Assembly (NCBI GenBank): GCA_015501585.1
Contig: JADNRY010000048.1
Span: 124,001 to 188,000 of the forward strand
Source: Rhodocollybia butyracea
Lineage: Eukaryota > Basidiomycota > Agaricomycetes > Agaricales > Omphalotaceae
Length of the DNA: 64,000 nucleotides
Direction: 5' to 3'
The number at the start of each line of letters is the position of its first letter. Position 1 is the stretch's first letter. Shown here one piece after another: positions 1 to 9,469 of the stretch. The notes under the pieces were generated by a model, which searched no databases, was not told where the DNA came from, and saw nothing but the letters and a program-made list of their open reading frames with translations. The position numbers and the translations under genes were made by a program.

Positions 1-2
1 AA

Positions 3-302
3 TCAGAGACACTGAACCAAAGAAATAACCAAGCCACGCATCTTTAGAAAACCCTCGATGATGTAAAAAAAGCGAAAGTACTGGTAGATCCGAAAGTAGT
101 CTGGATCTCGGTCGTACTCGGATATGTCCTCATCTAGAGTAACTGGTATTGGGTTTGCATTGTCGCGTTCAGATTCAGGAAGCCGATGATAGTTGCTGAT
201 TTGAGCTTCGTATTCGAGGTTATCATAAGCCCGCAGCTCTGGCCACCTCCAATTGATGAAGGAGTTCTTGCCCCGGTTTTCTATGAGAGAATGTGGGTCC
301 AT
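3..302 (-). CDS. Hypothetical protein, 5' part, runs off the left edge
   Basis: An open frame starts at an ATG at 302 and runs toward the left edge. It reads MDPHSLIENRGKNSFINW and continues with an acidic, Tyr/Asp-rich stretch (about residues 50-75). The last about 25 codons become hydrophobic and may already be intron. I do not recognise a family. The composition (many charged and aromatic residues, no low complexity) looks like real coding sequence rather than a shadow frame, and nothing better lies on the other strand. The gene would be the start of a protein whose remainder lies outside the window. It could also be a chance frame of 99 codons. Confidence 0.3.
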   Translation of the reverse strand: MDPHSLIENRGKNSFINWRWPELRAYDNLEYEAQISNYHRLPESERDNANPIPVTLDEDISEYDRDPDYFRIYQYFRFFYIIEGFLKMRGLVISLVQCL

Positions 303-1207
303 GATGGTTCAGAGAAATCGCGTGGGCGACGGGCGTCACATATTTCACGGCCACGTGATAGAGTACTTAGCGGGTCACGGTGCCACGTAACGTTATCAAA
401 CTCGAAACGACGAAAATCTGTTAGGAATTTGAAAGTTTGTGAAGACGACAAGACTTGAATGGAGAGGGGCTCATCTAAAAGCCAAAGTCTCCTAAATCCA
501 TGATGCATTAGTGTTTAAGAATGATCAAGAATGATGATGCTCAGCTATGCTCAAGGATTCGACGACTAAAGCTAAAGGACGACAAGCTCATTTACTACTT
601 TGATGAAGAGTATCCAACTCCCATAGAGCTCCATTTTCGACACATGCCCTATCTAGAAGTACCGGCGCTTGAATCGTCAGGCTGTTACTGCTATCCGAAC
701 GGCGGCGAATGGACGAGCCTTGCGAGATCTTGTCAAAGAAAGAGGTCGAAAGTGTTGGAATATTGGTCTGTTAGAGGTTGATCAGACGCCTTAGGCCAAA
801 GCATCCTTTTACTTTCCTAATCGGACATTATTACTTTATTAATCATCCTGACCCGAAGAAGAGCCCCTATCGGTTCTCTCTTCGTGCCAGGTGAGTTACA
901 AGGACACTGTATTCTATTCTATTTACCTATCGGTTCTCTCTTCGTGCCAGAATACACTTGTCCTAAACCTTATCGCCCTTTGTCAAAGAAAGAGGTCGAA
1001 AGTGTTGGAATATTGGTCGCTCAGGTCTGAGATGAGAACAAAATACTCTAGGGGAAACAAGTTACACCAGTTAAACCATTGTTTAAAATTTTCATCAAGT
1101 CCAATTTTTTTTTTACCTCTAATGCCAAAAAAGGAAACTAAAAATCACTATGAGGTGTCTACAATCCAAAAAAAAAACTAGTCTAGCTAAATGACGACAG
1201 AAGATAT
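303..1207. other. Intergenic stretch with short duplications
   Basis: No convincing gene. Weak frames (for example + strand 521-781) have no family features. The stretch holds two interleaved short direct duplications, listed separately, and several A/T runs near 1105-1175. Confidence 0.4.
730..1018. repeat. Two interleaved direct duplications (39 bp and 25 bp)
   Basis: A 39-bp block at 730-768 recurs identically at 980-1018. A 25-bp block at 866-890 recurs identically at 926-950. The blocks are nested (first, second, second, first in position), so one simple tandem duplication does not explain them. In one frame the 39-bp block reads CQRKRSKVLEYWS in both copies, but the surrounding frames are not conserved. 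Confidence 0.8.
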
Positions 1208-3036
1208 TCACAATCCTGGAGGGCCGGACATATGCTCGACGATAAATCTAGATATTTTGGATTTAATCCACACCATCTCACCCTACAACTCGACCCAACT
1301 CACCTAGTAGGATCATACTTCATGTATGTCTTCTTCATAAACTCATAGTCTCCGTATGTCTCATAGACATTCTGCCTTTTGTCACATTCGTTCATGAAGA
1401 ACGGAAAACCAGGCGAACGATGTAGTCTAGATAGAAATGGTAAGAATCAGCGGAGGTTAAAAGGGAGAATAGATATACTGGTTCAGAAACAACAACTTTG
1501 CGTCGTCTGCTTCTGCCGGTGGTTGCGCAACACCGAGCGTCAATTGCTCCCCAAGATTCAGCGCGACGTAGCCCCCGAGTGGAGCATCTATAGCATTCCC
1601 ACCTCTCGCTCTACCTGCCTCGATCTGAGATGACGGTATGGGTGTAAAAATAAGATTCGTGAAGAAATATGCTCCAGTTCCAGCAACTGCCTGGGTAAAG
1701 TTGTCCCAGTGAGCCCGAGCATCATGGTACATCTGAACATCTTCAGCTGACGAAAAGACCCCCGCTCCGAACGTCTCTCCGCTTCCACTGTTGTTGCCTG
1801 CCGGAGTAGTGTTGAGAACCTCGAGATAGCTAAGCTGAGTGATGTTCGATGTCGAGGCAGGGATCAATAAAAATTCCCCGAATATGCTGGGGGGAAGAGT
1901 GGTCATGTTTGTGTCCGTTGCGTTGTAGAACAGCTCGACTTGGGCGATTGGCGTAATTTCTCCCGAAACAATCACATTGATCAATGCTACCAAAAGAACT
2001 TGGAATGCAGCGGGTAAGCTACGATTCAGAAGAGCAATGTATATGACATACCAGCCCTGGGGTCGTTGACAGTCTGAACATAATGCGCTGTAGCATTGAT
2101 CACTGCATCCACAGACGAGCCTGGGTACTGTAACACTAACCATGAGTGAAGCCAAACCGATACTAAGTCCGGATCAACGTACAAAGATGGTTCCACCAAT
2201 CCACGGTTTATCCGCGCTTGTTCCTGTGTGCACTGCATACAACTCGTACTTAGTCACTATTCCGTACCGATTTCCACCTCCCTTCAGAGCGCGAAACAGG
2301 TCCGCATACTCATTGTCCACGGTCGCTATAACAAGCGTGCCATCTACTAGGACAACGTCAAGACTTTTGATGTTATCAGCTCCGAATCCATGAGCTGGGG
2401 AAAGAAAGCTTAGTCCGCCTCCAAGGAGAAGACCTGTTCCAACGGAGCTGAAAGAACACAGTAGGCATCAGGAGGGGTAAAACATTTGTAAAGTCCGAGG
2501 ATGGACTACCTTGCCCGACCGCCAACGGGGGCCACACCAAAAGGCTCCATTGCACTTGTTGCTTCTCCCCAAGTTAATCCTGGTTCCACGGAAATAGTGT
2601 CTGTTCCTTGGTTGTACGATATGTTGTTCATCTGCGAGAACAAGATTAGAACACCACCCTGGGAGCTTCGAATCGAGATGTATCAGCAAGGACCCATATC
2701 AAAACGACATAGTAAACGATCTTACTTGTCCCATCCTTCCATGGCGCTGTGACCTCCGGCTTGGACTGCATACCGTGCGTTGAACTGGAAGATGGCTTTC
2801 ATAGCCACTTGTACATCTGAGGTCTCCAGAGGGAAGACAATGCAAGCAGGCCGGAGCTGCGCGTTCGCAAGGTTCCAAGCTCCAGTTGCGCCGTCTTCGA
2901 ATTGGGGCCCCGAAGATTGCACTTTGATAGGACCAAGGAAACGTTCGATAGAGGAGCAAGCCCTTGTAGCATTTTGATCCTGAGCGAAGGACAGCGTAGC
3001 TGCCAACAGCATTTGGATCAATAAGTAAGCCTTCAT
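1208..3036 (-). CDS. Secreted FAD-linked oxidoreductase (BBE/PCMH type)
   Basis: Oxygen-dependent flavoprotein oxidase of the FAD_binding_4 / berberine-bridge-like family. The chosen ATG at 3036 gives a signal peptide (MKAYLLIQMLLAATLSFAQ). The FAD-binding region includes RPACIVFPLETSDVQ, YAVQAGGHSAMEG (the usual His site for covalent FAD), GVAPVGGRA, GTGLLLGGGLSFLSPAHGF and FRALKGGGNRYGIVT. The gene is split by several short introns. The 3' end had to be rebuilt by splicing: an intron at 1427-1478, an exon at 1304-1426 (reading NVYETYGDYEFMKKTY..KYDPTR), an intron at 1248-1303, and a final exon giving FIVEHMSGPPGL and a stop at 1208-1210. That is the normal C-terminal pattern of the family, so the gene looks complete at about 480 aa. 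The substrate cannot be predicted. Such enzymes oxidise sugars or secondary metabolites outside the cell. Confidence 0.88.
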
Positions 3037-3157
3037 GCTTGGGATAGCACCAAATTGAATTTCCGGTTTCCTTCGAGCTGTTGTAGGAGGAGCGGAGGAA
3101 AGAAGGAAGGCGCTTGAGGAAGGGATAACTGGGACGCGGTTTTGAGCAACAGCGGGA

Positions 3158-3205
3158 TCTCGCTCAAATGGCGTCTCGCTCAAATGGCGTCTCGCTCAAA
3201 TGGTG
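3158..3205. repeat. 16-bp tandem repeat, three units
   Basis: Three adjacent copies of tctcgctcaaatggcg lie at 3158-3173, 3174-3189 and 3190-3205. The third copy differs at one base. They sit about 120-170 bp upstream of the start codon of the FAD oxidoreductase gene, within its likely promoter or 5' leader. Confidence 0.9.
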
Positions 3206-3816
3206 GCCCCGCCACACTGGATGCACGAGGAGGACGGTATATTGACAAAGCATCGGCTCCACGGTCTCTTTGATAGTACTGTAGCGATGCATGGTTTCCC
3301 GTCGCATCTAGGTCTAAACTTGAAGTCCCAGCCGAACCGCGCGGACGTTCAGAAAAGGGGGGGCGATTCCACCGACGAAAGCAACGCTAGATACCATTAG
3401 AATGAGTATGTACCAAGTACTCAGTGCTATAGGTCCTCGTCAGAACCCTGCTTCCAGACCTAGTCTCGAGAAGACGGGAGCGAGCTTATAAAAAGCAGCG
3501 AGACGATGAAGAGACGGCGTTGAGGGTAAAAGGATAGGATAAGTTAGCCTGAGATTATGTTACGCAGTAGCTGCATGTTATAATAAGTTACTAAAGTAGA
3601 TAAACGCGACCAAAAATCCAAAAATCCAAAATATCCGGGACTCGACGATGGTAGTTGGTAAGAGAAAGTAACAGAAAATGATGCGTGCCTATGATAACAA
3701 AGCAGCTAGTAAAGCTCGACAGTCTGTACTTTTCTGTGTGCTAGTCCCAAGGAGAGAGACCAAGGTCAATAGTATGTGCCGGAAGAAAATGAGGAGCAGA
3801 AGCCCATGGGGGGTAT
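3206..3816. other. Intergenic, no gene seen
   Basis: This lies between the 5' side of the FAD oxidoreductase and the 3' end of the PP2C gene. I see no coding features. Part of it must be the upstream region of the oxidoreductase and the 3' UTR of the phosphatase. Confidence 0.5.
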
Positions 3817-5871
3817 CTACGAAGTCTCCCGTACGAGTGCGACTATTATTGTGACACTGGAAAAGAAAAATTAGTTGTAAGGTTTGAATAGGGGTGTCGA
3901 AAGAAAGAAAAACTCACTCGTCGATTTTCTGTACGGAAAGAAAAAGGCAACGATGAGCCAAGGACCGTATCTCGAGAAAACAGTAAACGTACTCCTCCCC
4001 TGAAAAACATCCCTTCCCTAGCAGCTTCCTCTTCAAACGAAAACAAAATAAAAAACATCAGCAAACCCATCAAATCACAACAATCAAACCCCAACCAAAG
4101 CCATTCAGACCAAGAAGGGTGGGAGAGGGGGAGAGGGACACTCACTCTCAAAAGGACTCGCCCTCCTCCTATTCATCATGCACTGCCTCGCATACGTAAC
4201 CATATTATCCGCCATCGTCTGTACCTGCTCATCCTCCGTCGCGTCCTTCCTCCCCGCGAGCGAACAGATCGACAGCATTTCGGTAGGGAAGACGTTGTCT
4301 GAAAACCCATCGGTCTGTCAATGATAATAGCAATACGAGATACGAGTCCATATGAGGAGGGAAGTCAGGAAGTCGGTATGAGGCGGAAGCCGAAAGCCAA
4401 AAGTCAGATTAGAATTCAAGAAACAATGGAAGAATCTGGGAAACGCACGTAGGCCACAACGATATCGCCATCACGCAGTTTCACAGAGTAGGTATTGGCT
4501 TCTTTTGGGGAATCGATACAAAACCGGGCGAACTTGCGTTCTGGTTTGGTGGGAAGTTTTGTTAGCTGCCTGTTGGTGAAAGAAGTATTGTCAACGATTG
4601 GTCAACGATTGTCAACGATCATAAAAACGATCATAAAGACGATCATAAAAAACAGGTGCAGGAGATAAATAAAGTGCAGGAGATAAATAAAGTGCAGGAG
4701 ATAAAGTACATGAGATAAAGTACAGGAGATACGCAGAGAAGTAAAAGAAGTAAAGAAGTGCGGACTTACTTTGGACAGTTGAAAAAATGGGTTTGGACTT
4801 TCTCCCTGTAGATGACATTTGAGGACCGTATTATCGAGTATCCGCTATCTCCCAGACTAGAACAAGAACAAGGGATGTTAGACGACGATGTATGTTGTAG
4901 GTACTGAAATATATCTAACTTTGCAGAACGGAGTAGCCCGGAGGATGAATTGAGGGAGAGGAAACAGGCGGTACTTGATCCTAGAAGCAAAGCAATGAAC
5001 AAACAATTGGGTTTGGCAGGTAGGACTTGGAACGCACCAGCCTGGACATCTCGTTCTCGTTGTACCCCACCAAACGCAAGATCCATACAATTATATGGTG
5101 TGAGCTCCCATCCCTCCACCTGTTCGCGCTGCTCGTAATCCAGCGTCGGATCTATTTCGGGTTCGCCAGCCCACGCATTTCGCGAGTACCGATGGGCATG
5201 ATACATCAGACTCTGCGAGAACACCGCAGGATTGATACCGCTAGCTACCCATCCACCGACGCCATCAGCGACGCCAAACGACATGCCCTATGGGTTAAAA
5301 TGAGGGGGTTGACGGCGTGATATGAATGGGCAGAAAAAGCCGTAAATGAATGCATACCTACCGATCCATTTCGCATCTAAAAGGACTTGAACTTAGGGCG
5401 AAGGCCAAAGATGATGATGATTGGGTGGACTTGCCTCTTGAACAAAAAAAAAATCCTCGCCGGCGTTATAATACCAGTCTTTACCTCTCCGTTTCTTTTT
5501 AGGCCCGATATCCCGGTCGAGCATTTCTTCCCTCCAGCGTCCTATCGAGGTCTTGGAAGTAAACGGGTTTTTAGGGACCTGGTCGTGTTCGCCCCACATG
5601 GGTGGTTTGCCAGCCCAGCTGGTGGCTATGTGGAAGGTATACGGATGGCGAGGGTATACTGGGGAGGTATAAGCGGATCTAGCTGGTCGGATAGTTTTGG
5701 TGAAGGGGTATATGAGAACCGGCGAGTAAAATTCGAGCTGGGGGCCCGTAGCCGTGACCTTGGTGCTGGACGCGATAACTGTAAGCTGTGGGTGTGACGA
5801 TGGCAGGTTTGTAGAGAGGATTTTAGAGGGAAACGGTTCACGGATAGATCTCCGCAGAGGCGTAGGGGCAT
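3817..5871 (-). CDS. PTC7: Ptc7/Azr1-type mitochondrial PP2C phosphatase
   Basis: Mn/Mg-dependent Ser/Thr phosphatase. Yeast Ptc7 is mitochondrial and acts on coenzyme Q synthesis (family knowledge). Visible in order: the family block HPYTFHIATSWAGKPP; GEDFFFVQE; FGVADGVGGW with the metal-binding Asp; GSSTACFLSLNSSSGLLRSA; LGDSGYSIIRSS; RDGDIVVAYTDGFSDNVFP; and the C-terminal GGKIDDVTIIVALVRETS. The gene has many introns. The last junctions are clear: exon 3817-3856, intron 3857-3918, an 11-nt exon 3919-3929, intron 3930-3992. The N-terminus is uncertain. The ATG at 5871 opens a good mitochondrial presequence (MPLRLCGDLS, later RRFSY), but the conserved block lies in another frame. A GTGAAC..CAG intron of 56 nt after codon 10 would restore frame. 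A start in an upstream exon is also possible. One intron carries the tandem repeats at 4590-4731. Confidence 0.85.
3919..3929 (-). other. 11-nt microexon of the PP2C gene
   Basis: The 11 bases lie between an AG acceptor (intron 3930-3992, GTACGT..CAG) and a GTGAGT donor (intron 3857-3918). They encode Lys-Ile-Asp and the first two bases of Asp. Joining the flanking exons through them restores the invariant G-G-K-[IV]-D-D-[IV]-T motif of PP2C proteins. Skipping this exon breaks the frame. Confidence 0.85.
4590..4731. repeat. Compound tandem repeats inside a PP2C intron
   Basis: Three short arrays follow one another: gtcaacgatt at 4590, 4601 and 4611; acgatcataaa-like units about 4616-4650; and gtgcaggagataaataaa-like units about 4657-4730, the last ones shortened. 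All lie in the intron between the FNCPK exon and the QLTKLPTKPE exon of the PP2C gene, so they are not coding. Confidence 0.8.
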
Positions 5872-6450
5872 TACTGCGTGGATAGCAAAGCCAGGTTCAG
5901 GTAAGTTAGTAAGGGACTGTCAGAGTTTTCATCATTAGTATTGGCGTCAAAATAAGATCATGTGATGGAAGTATATATAAAGTTGCTTAAGGGTGTGCTT
6001 ACGGGCTACTCGGAGATCTTTAGAACATAACCATCCCCAAGATTTCGAGTTCGAGGTCCGAGGTCCAATGCGCGTCGTAGCGAAGGAGGATGTGTCCCAG
6101 AAAGGAAGTTCTGCGATGACGACTGCGATGACGATCACTAATTAAAGCTTCACTTGACATGGAACACTGGCCAGAGGATATTCTTAGCCCGTTCGATGTT
6201 CACGCCATAACTCTCGCCCACGAGTTCTTGGGTTCCTCACCCTGGCACCGCGCAGAAATCAAAGAAACCTTGCCGTTTCGAAAGGATCTCCAGGACAAGC
6301 CGATCATGTGCATGTAGGCTGACATTCTATCACAGTTCCTCATCTTTACATTCCCTAGCCTCGAGGCGATTGTATCACCCAGTGTTTTCGCAGATCGTCT
6401 TTTCAAAGCAAGAGCTACAAACTACTAGCTGCCTACTCAGCTTATTCTAG
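5872..6450. other. Upstream region of the PP2C gene; short ORF
   Basis: This is the likely promoter of the - strand PP2C gene. A perfect-looking acceptor with branch site (CTAAC..CAG, lower strand near 5874-5910) could mark an untranslated or unrecognised first exon. On the + strand a 52-codon frame (6159-6317, MEHWPEDILSPFDVHAI) may be a first exon of the hypothetical gene that follows, but I could not find a donor site that joins the frames. Confidence 0.3.
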
Positions 6451-6888
6451 ATCGATGGAAGATTACGGTCGGCCCCTGTCTCTTGTCGAAACCCCTTGTG
6501 GTCTTGCGACTCTAACCTCCATCATATCGGCCCAAAACTCTGTGGCTGCGGTATCTTTTCAAAGGAGGTGCAACTGCAAGATGGAACATCGCAAGTCCAA
6601 CACTTCGTTTGGACAGAAGGGCCACTACCACCTGAACCCAAAGTAGAGTGTTTACACCATCCATGTAGGAAAGAGTGTCCGGTTCCGGGAGACTGGGTTC
6701 TAAAGGAGATGGCTGAAGAGTACACAGAGCTCTTCGGGCGTGATGATGCTCTTCTCGTCGAATTTGTGGCTGAACGAGAAAAGTACGGGTGGAGAGGTTC
6801 ACAGGGTCGTGATGATTCGGTTAATGAGCGCGCGTTGACGAAATTGGGCTACGGCTACCTCATTCAGCCGCCATACTATAGGGTATAG
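6451..6888 (+). CDS. Hypothetical Cys-rich protein, 3' end inside a MITE
   Basis: One frame is open from an AG acceptor at 6449-6450 to a stop at 6886-6888. It contains paired cysteines (WSCDSNLHHIGPKLCGCGIF, then CLHHPCRKECPVPGDW) and a charged helical tail (LKEMAEEYTELFGRDDALL). No start ATG is seen in this frame, so an upstream exon is needed. The last four codons and the stop lie inside the terminal inverted repeat of the MITE at 6876-7464, so the natural C-terminus has probably been replaced. I do not recognise the family. The frame could be a dead fragment. Confidence 0.35.
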   Translation: MDGRLRSAPVSCRNPLWSCDSNLHHIGPKLCGCGIFSKEVQLQDGTSQVQHFVWTEGPLPPEPKVECLHHPCRKECPVPGDWVLKEMAEEYTELFGRDDALLVEFVAEREKYGWRGSQGRDDSVNERALTKLGYGYLIQPPYYRV

Positions 6889-7464
6889 GGTAGTCGGCCA
6901 CCCCCCACTACTCGGCCATTCAGTGAACAGAGCTTGGAAGTATATCGGTAGGGCTCTCAAAAGAGTCTTAAATTATATAATACTTCCAGAGCTTCGCTCT
7001 GAGAATTGTTGCGTGCCCGGACACTCACCGTGAGTGACGGCATCCACTAATCTTCCGGCGAAAATCGGAGATTTCGGCTATTTTCTTATCTGGTGGCTGT
7101 GCTGCCGATGCGATTCAAAAGGTTTGGTGTCCTGGGATGAAAAGTGCCCTCACTAACCTGAGGTTTGTTTCATTTCCATTTCTCAATGCTACAAATGTCA
7201 TGAGCTGTAAATTTTACGTTGAATGGTTCTCGTTCCCTCGTTCTGGATCAGGTGGCCGAGTTCCCTACTATTCCTAAATCTGGACCTTCCGCCAGAAACA
7301 GCCCGTGGATCAATCAAAAAGGGGAATAAAGCCGTTATCAAGTGCTCAAAATGTCCACAAGACTTGGCCCCGTTGTTTGAAAATTTACTTAGACTATAAA
7401 GGCGTTCGCACATCGAGACATACTTAAAATACCCTCAAGTGGCCGATTACCCTATACCCTATAG
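6876..7464. mobile_element. 589-bp MITE with TA target duplication
   Basis: The left end ctatagggtatagggta (6876 on) and the inverted right end (down to 7464) match over about 26 bp with one mismatch (gtcggccac against atcggccac). Both ends are flanked by TA (6874-6875 and 7465-7466). This fits a Tc1/mariner-like non-autonomous element. The interior has no transposase frame. The family name is unknown. Confidence 0.8.
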
Positions 7465-7466
7465 TA

Positions 7467-8074
7467 TCCGAAAGTTTACTTCCCTTAGCCTTGTACTTGT
7501 ATTGAATTTGCACTCATTGCTGAATCACACTGCGCGCCTTCTTGAAGCAGACAAAATCCTACGCGTATTGTTTCGGGTATCTTTGAAGCAGAGGATCGCA
7601 GAAAAGCTCTTGGACTGGCGATGGAGATAGAGAAGTAGAAAGGAAAACAGACCCCAGAGATAATGCCAAGTCTATTGATGTTGTTGCACCACACGCCGTA
7701 GTTCAATTTTGGGCAACATATCCATCGCAACTCCGGTGTATACGTGATACTTACTACCTAGACTGACCTAGGCCAAGTCCAGCTACAGAGACACTGGTAT
7801 AAAATTAAAAAATTCTCAATCGTTGCGACCCTCACGGGCTCCTTGAGCTCACCAGGTGATAATATACGTCTTGGGATAATGTCTCCTGAGAGTTCCTGAC
7901 CCACTTTGTCACTTTGAGCCACCCATGCTTCTATAGTGCCAACATGAGCCCCCCACTATGGCATGAAATTTGGTTTGACTCGGAAAGGTGTGGTTGAACT
8001 TTGTAGGTTCTGCTCTTCAGCAGTGGCATTGAGCCTTGGTCCTTTTGGCAGTTCCCACTATACTAATCATTACT
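7467..8074. other. Degenerate sequence upstream of the repeat array
   Basis: No intact gene. Around 7940-8074 the - strand shows a sequence related to the start of the repeated gene copies (an ATG near 8060 followed by a short frame that stops). I read it as another decayed copy boundary. Confidence 0.35.
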
Positions 8075-8603
8075 ATCTTCTGTCAACTGAAAGTTCATCT
8101 TACAAGGTTCAACAACTGGCAGCGGCCGCCTTTGAACGCGCCAATAACATGGAGATAGCGTAGTACGTAGTATACTTACAGGTACACTACTCAGAAGCTC
8201 GATAGTTCACCTGGTCAGGCTACCCCCTTCATCTTTCTCGGGTAACATGCTTTGCAAAGGCGATTTTCAACCCACAAGTGTCCAAGTTCCTCAAAAGTTC
8301 CTGGATGTCAGTGTGGTTTCCAAATAGAAGAATGTTGCATATGTACCTATGGTCCATTTCGCAATGTCGAACCAACTTGACGTCCTTTCCTATCGGAAAA
8401 CCGATACGTTATTCATCCACCACTGCTGCCTCGAAGAATAGATTACGGAGAGGAATTAGTAAGTAGTAGTACTCAGACTGAGAGCAGTTAAAAGCAGCTT
8501 CTTCCTACCTTCCCTCTACTCAGATCATACCACACCCTGAGGTACGCGATAGACTGCTCGCCGTACTCTTTTCGGAACAACTCACTAGTTATCCTAACTG
8601 TTG
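8075..8603 (-). repeat. Direct repeat copy 1 (529 bp)
   Basis: This is nearly identical to 9470-9995. The only differences I see are near 8115-8131: a 3-bp length difference and two substitutions. The two copies begin 1,395 bp apart. The repeat carries - strand coding remnants described under the pseudogene entries. Confidence 0.95.
8229..8603 (-). pseudogene. Gene fragment of an unrecognised repeated family, copy 1
   Basis: On the - strand two coding-like blocks can be read. The first contains VRITSELFRKEYGEQSI and AYLRVWYDLSRG. The second contains GKDVKLVRHCEMDHRYICN, ILLFGNHTDIQELLRNL and KIAFAKHVTRER, followed by a stop at 8229-8231. Between them is an intron-like stretch with a GT donor, a TACTAAT branch and several AG acceptors. 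The copy lacks the upstream exons seen next to copy 2, so it cannot be complete. I do not recognise the family. Confidence 0.5.
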
Positions 8604-8605
8604 AT

Positions 8606-8713
8606 TAGCGTAGTACGTAGTATACATATACACTACTCAGAAGCTCAATAGTTCACCTATGGTTAGGCCACTCCTTCACCTCTCATGCTTTGCAAAGGCG
8701 GTTTTTAACCGAC
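8606..8713 (-). pseudogene. 3' half of a third, divergent copy, cut by a MITE
   Basis: This stretch matches about 8160-8270 of copy 1 with many differences, and ends on the - strand with AFAKHER and a stop at 8676-8678. Its other half continues at 9225 on the far side of the foldback element. Confidence 0.6.
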
Positions 8714-9224
8714 TTGACACGGCACGTTCTATAAATGGCACGCGAAAAAGTCAGCAACATATACAACGACAAATTTTGAGCAAAAATTGATAAATGTCCT
8801 AGGAATAAGTATAGATTTATCTTGCAGTAAAGTAAATGACATTTATGATTATTATTCTGAACAATTGCGCTTGAAATTCTTCTCCTATATCGGGCGTAAA
8901 AGGCTTTGAAAATCAATTTCTTTGTCACACGCCATTCATATTGTTTTTCGCGCGAAAAACACAAGCGGGAGGCGGTGGCATTTTATTTTGCGCGCGAAAA
9001 ACAATATGAGTGGCGCGGGCGACAAAGAAATTAGATTTCAAGGCCTTTTGCGCCCGATATAGAAGACAAATTTCTTGAAATAATAAACTTAAATGTCATT
9101 TACTTTCCTGTGTGATAAATAAATACCTTTTCAGCGGAAGTTGATTAATGTTTGCTTAAAGGTTGTCGTTGTATATGTCGATGACTTTTTCGCGCGCCAT
9201 TTATAGAACGCGCCGTAGTGTGAA
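8714..9224. mobile_element. Foldback MITE (511 bp) inserted in a gene copy
   Basis: The two halves are inverted copies of each other almost end to end. The arms are about 8714-8955 and 8985-9224, with a loop near 8956-8984. The ends read TTGACAC..GGCACGTTC on the left and the inverse of TTCACACTACGGCGCGTTC on the right, followed by TATAAATGGCRCGCGAAAAAGTC on both. CGCGCGAAAAA motifs occur at both termini and at the centre. The target duplication is unclear because the host copy is divergent. No transposase frame is present. Open frames across it are products of the palindrome. Confidence 0.85.
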
Positions 9225-9452
9225 GTGTCCAAGTTTCTTGATGTCAGTGTGGTCTCCAAATAAAAGAACGTTGCATATGTACCTATGGTTCATTTCGCAG
9301 CGTCGAACCAACTTGACGTCCTTTCCTATTAAGTAACTCGCCTTGGCTTCTTTAAAGATGTGTTCATTGATGAGGCTGAATCCATATTGGCCAGGGGCAA
9401 GTCAGGGGTTTGTTAAGGGCCCAACTGCATTGACCTTTCCCACTATAGTCAT
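9225..9452 (-). pseudogene. 5' half of the third copy, cut by a MITE
   Basis: The - strand has an ATG at 9452 (MTIVGKVNAVGPLTNP), an in-frame TGA, then an open frame GQYGFSLINEHIFKEAKA, SYLIGKDVKLVRRCEMN and HRYICNVLLFGDHTDI, which runs into the foldback element at 9225. The block GKDVKLVR..CEM.HRYICN.LLFG matches copies 1 and 2 in protein but is clearly diverged in DNA, so it is an older family member. The TGA may lie in an intron or be a true nonsense mutation. Confidence 0.5.
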
Positions 9453-9469
9453 TACTACTTCGATGATGC

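Noticed and set aside
4612..4818. Frame with repeated LYLSPA and YDR units
   Set aside because: Product of the intronic tandem repeats of the PP2C gene.
8683..8964. - strand open frame of 93 codons
   Set aside because: It lies in one arm of the foldback element and the end of a dead repeat copy; the palindrome makes mirrored frames, and there are no protein features.
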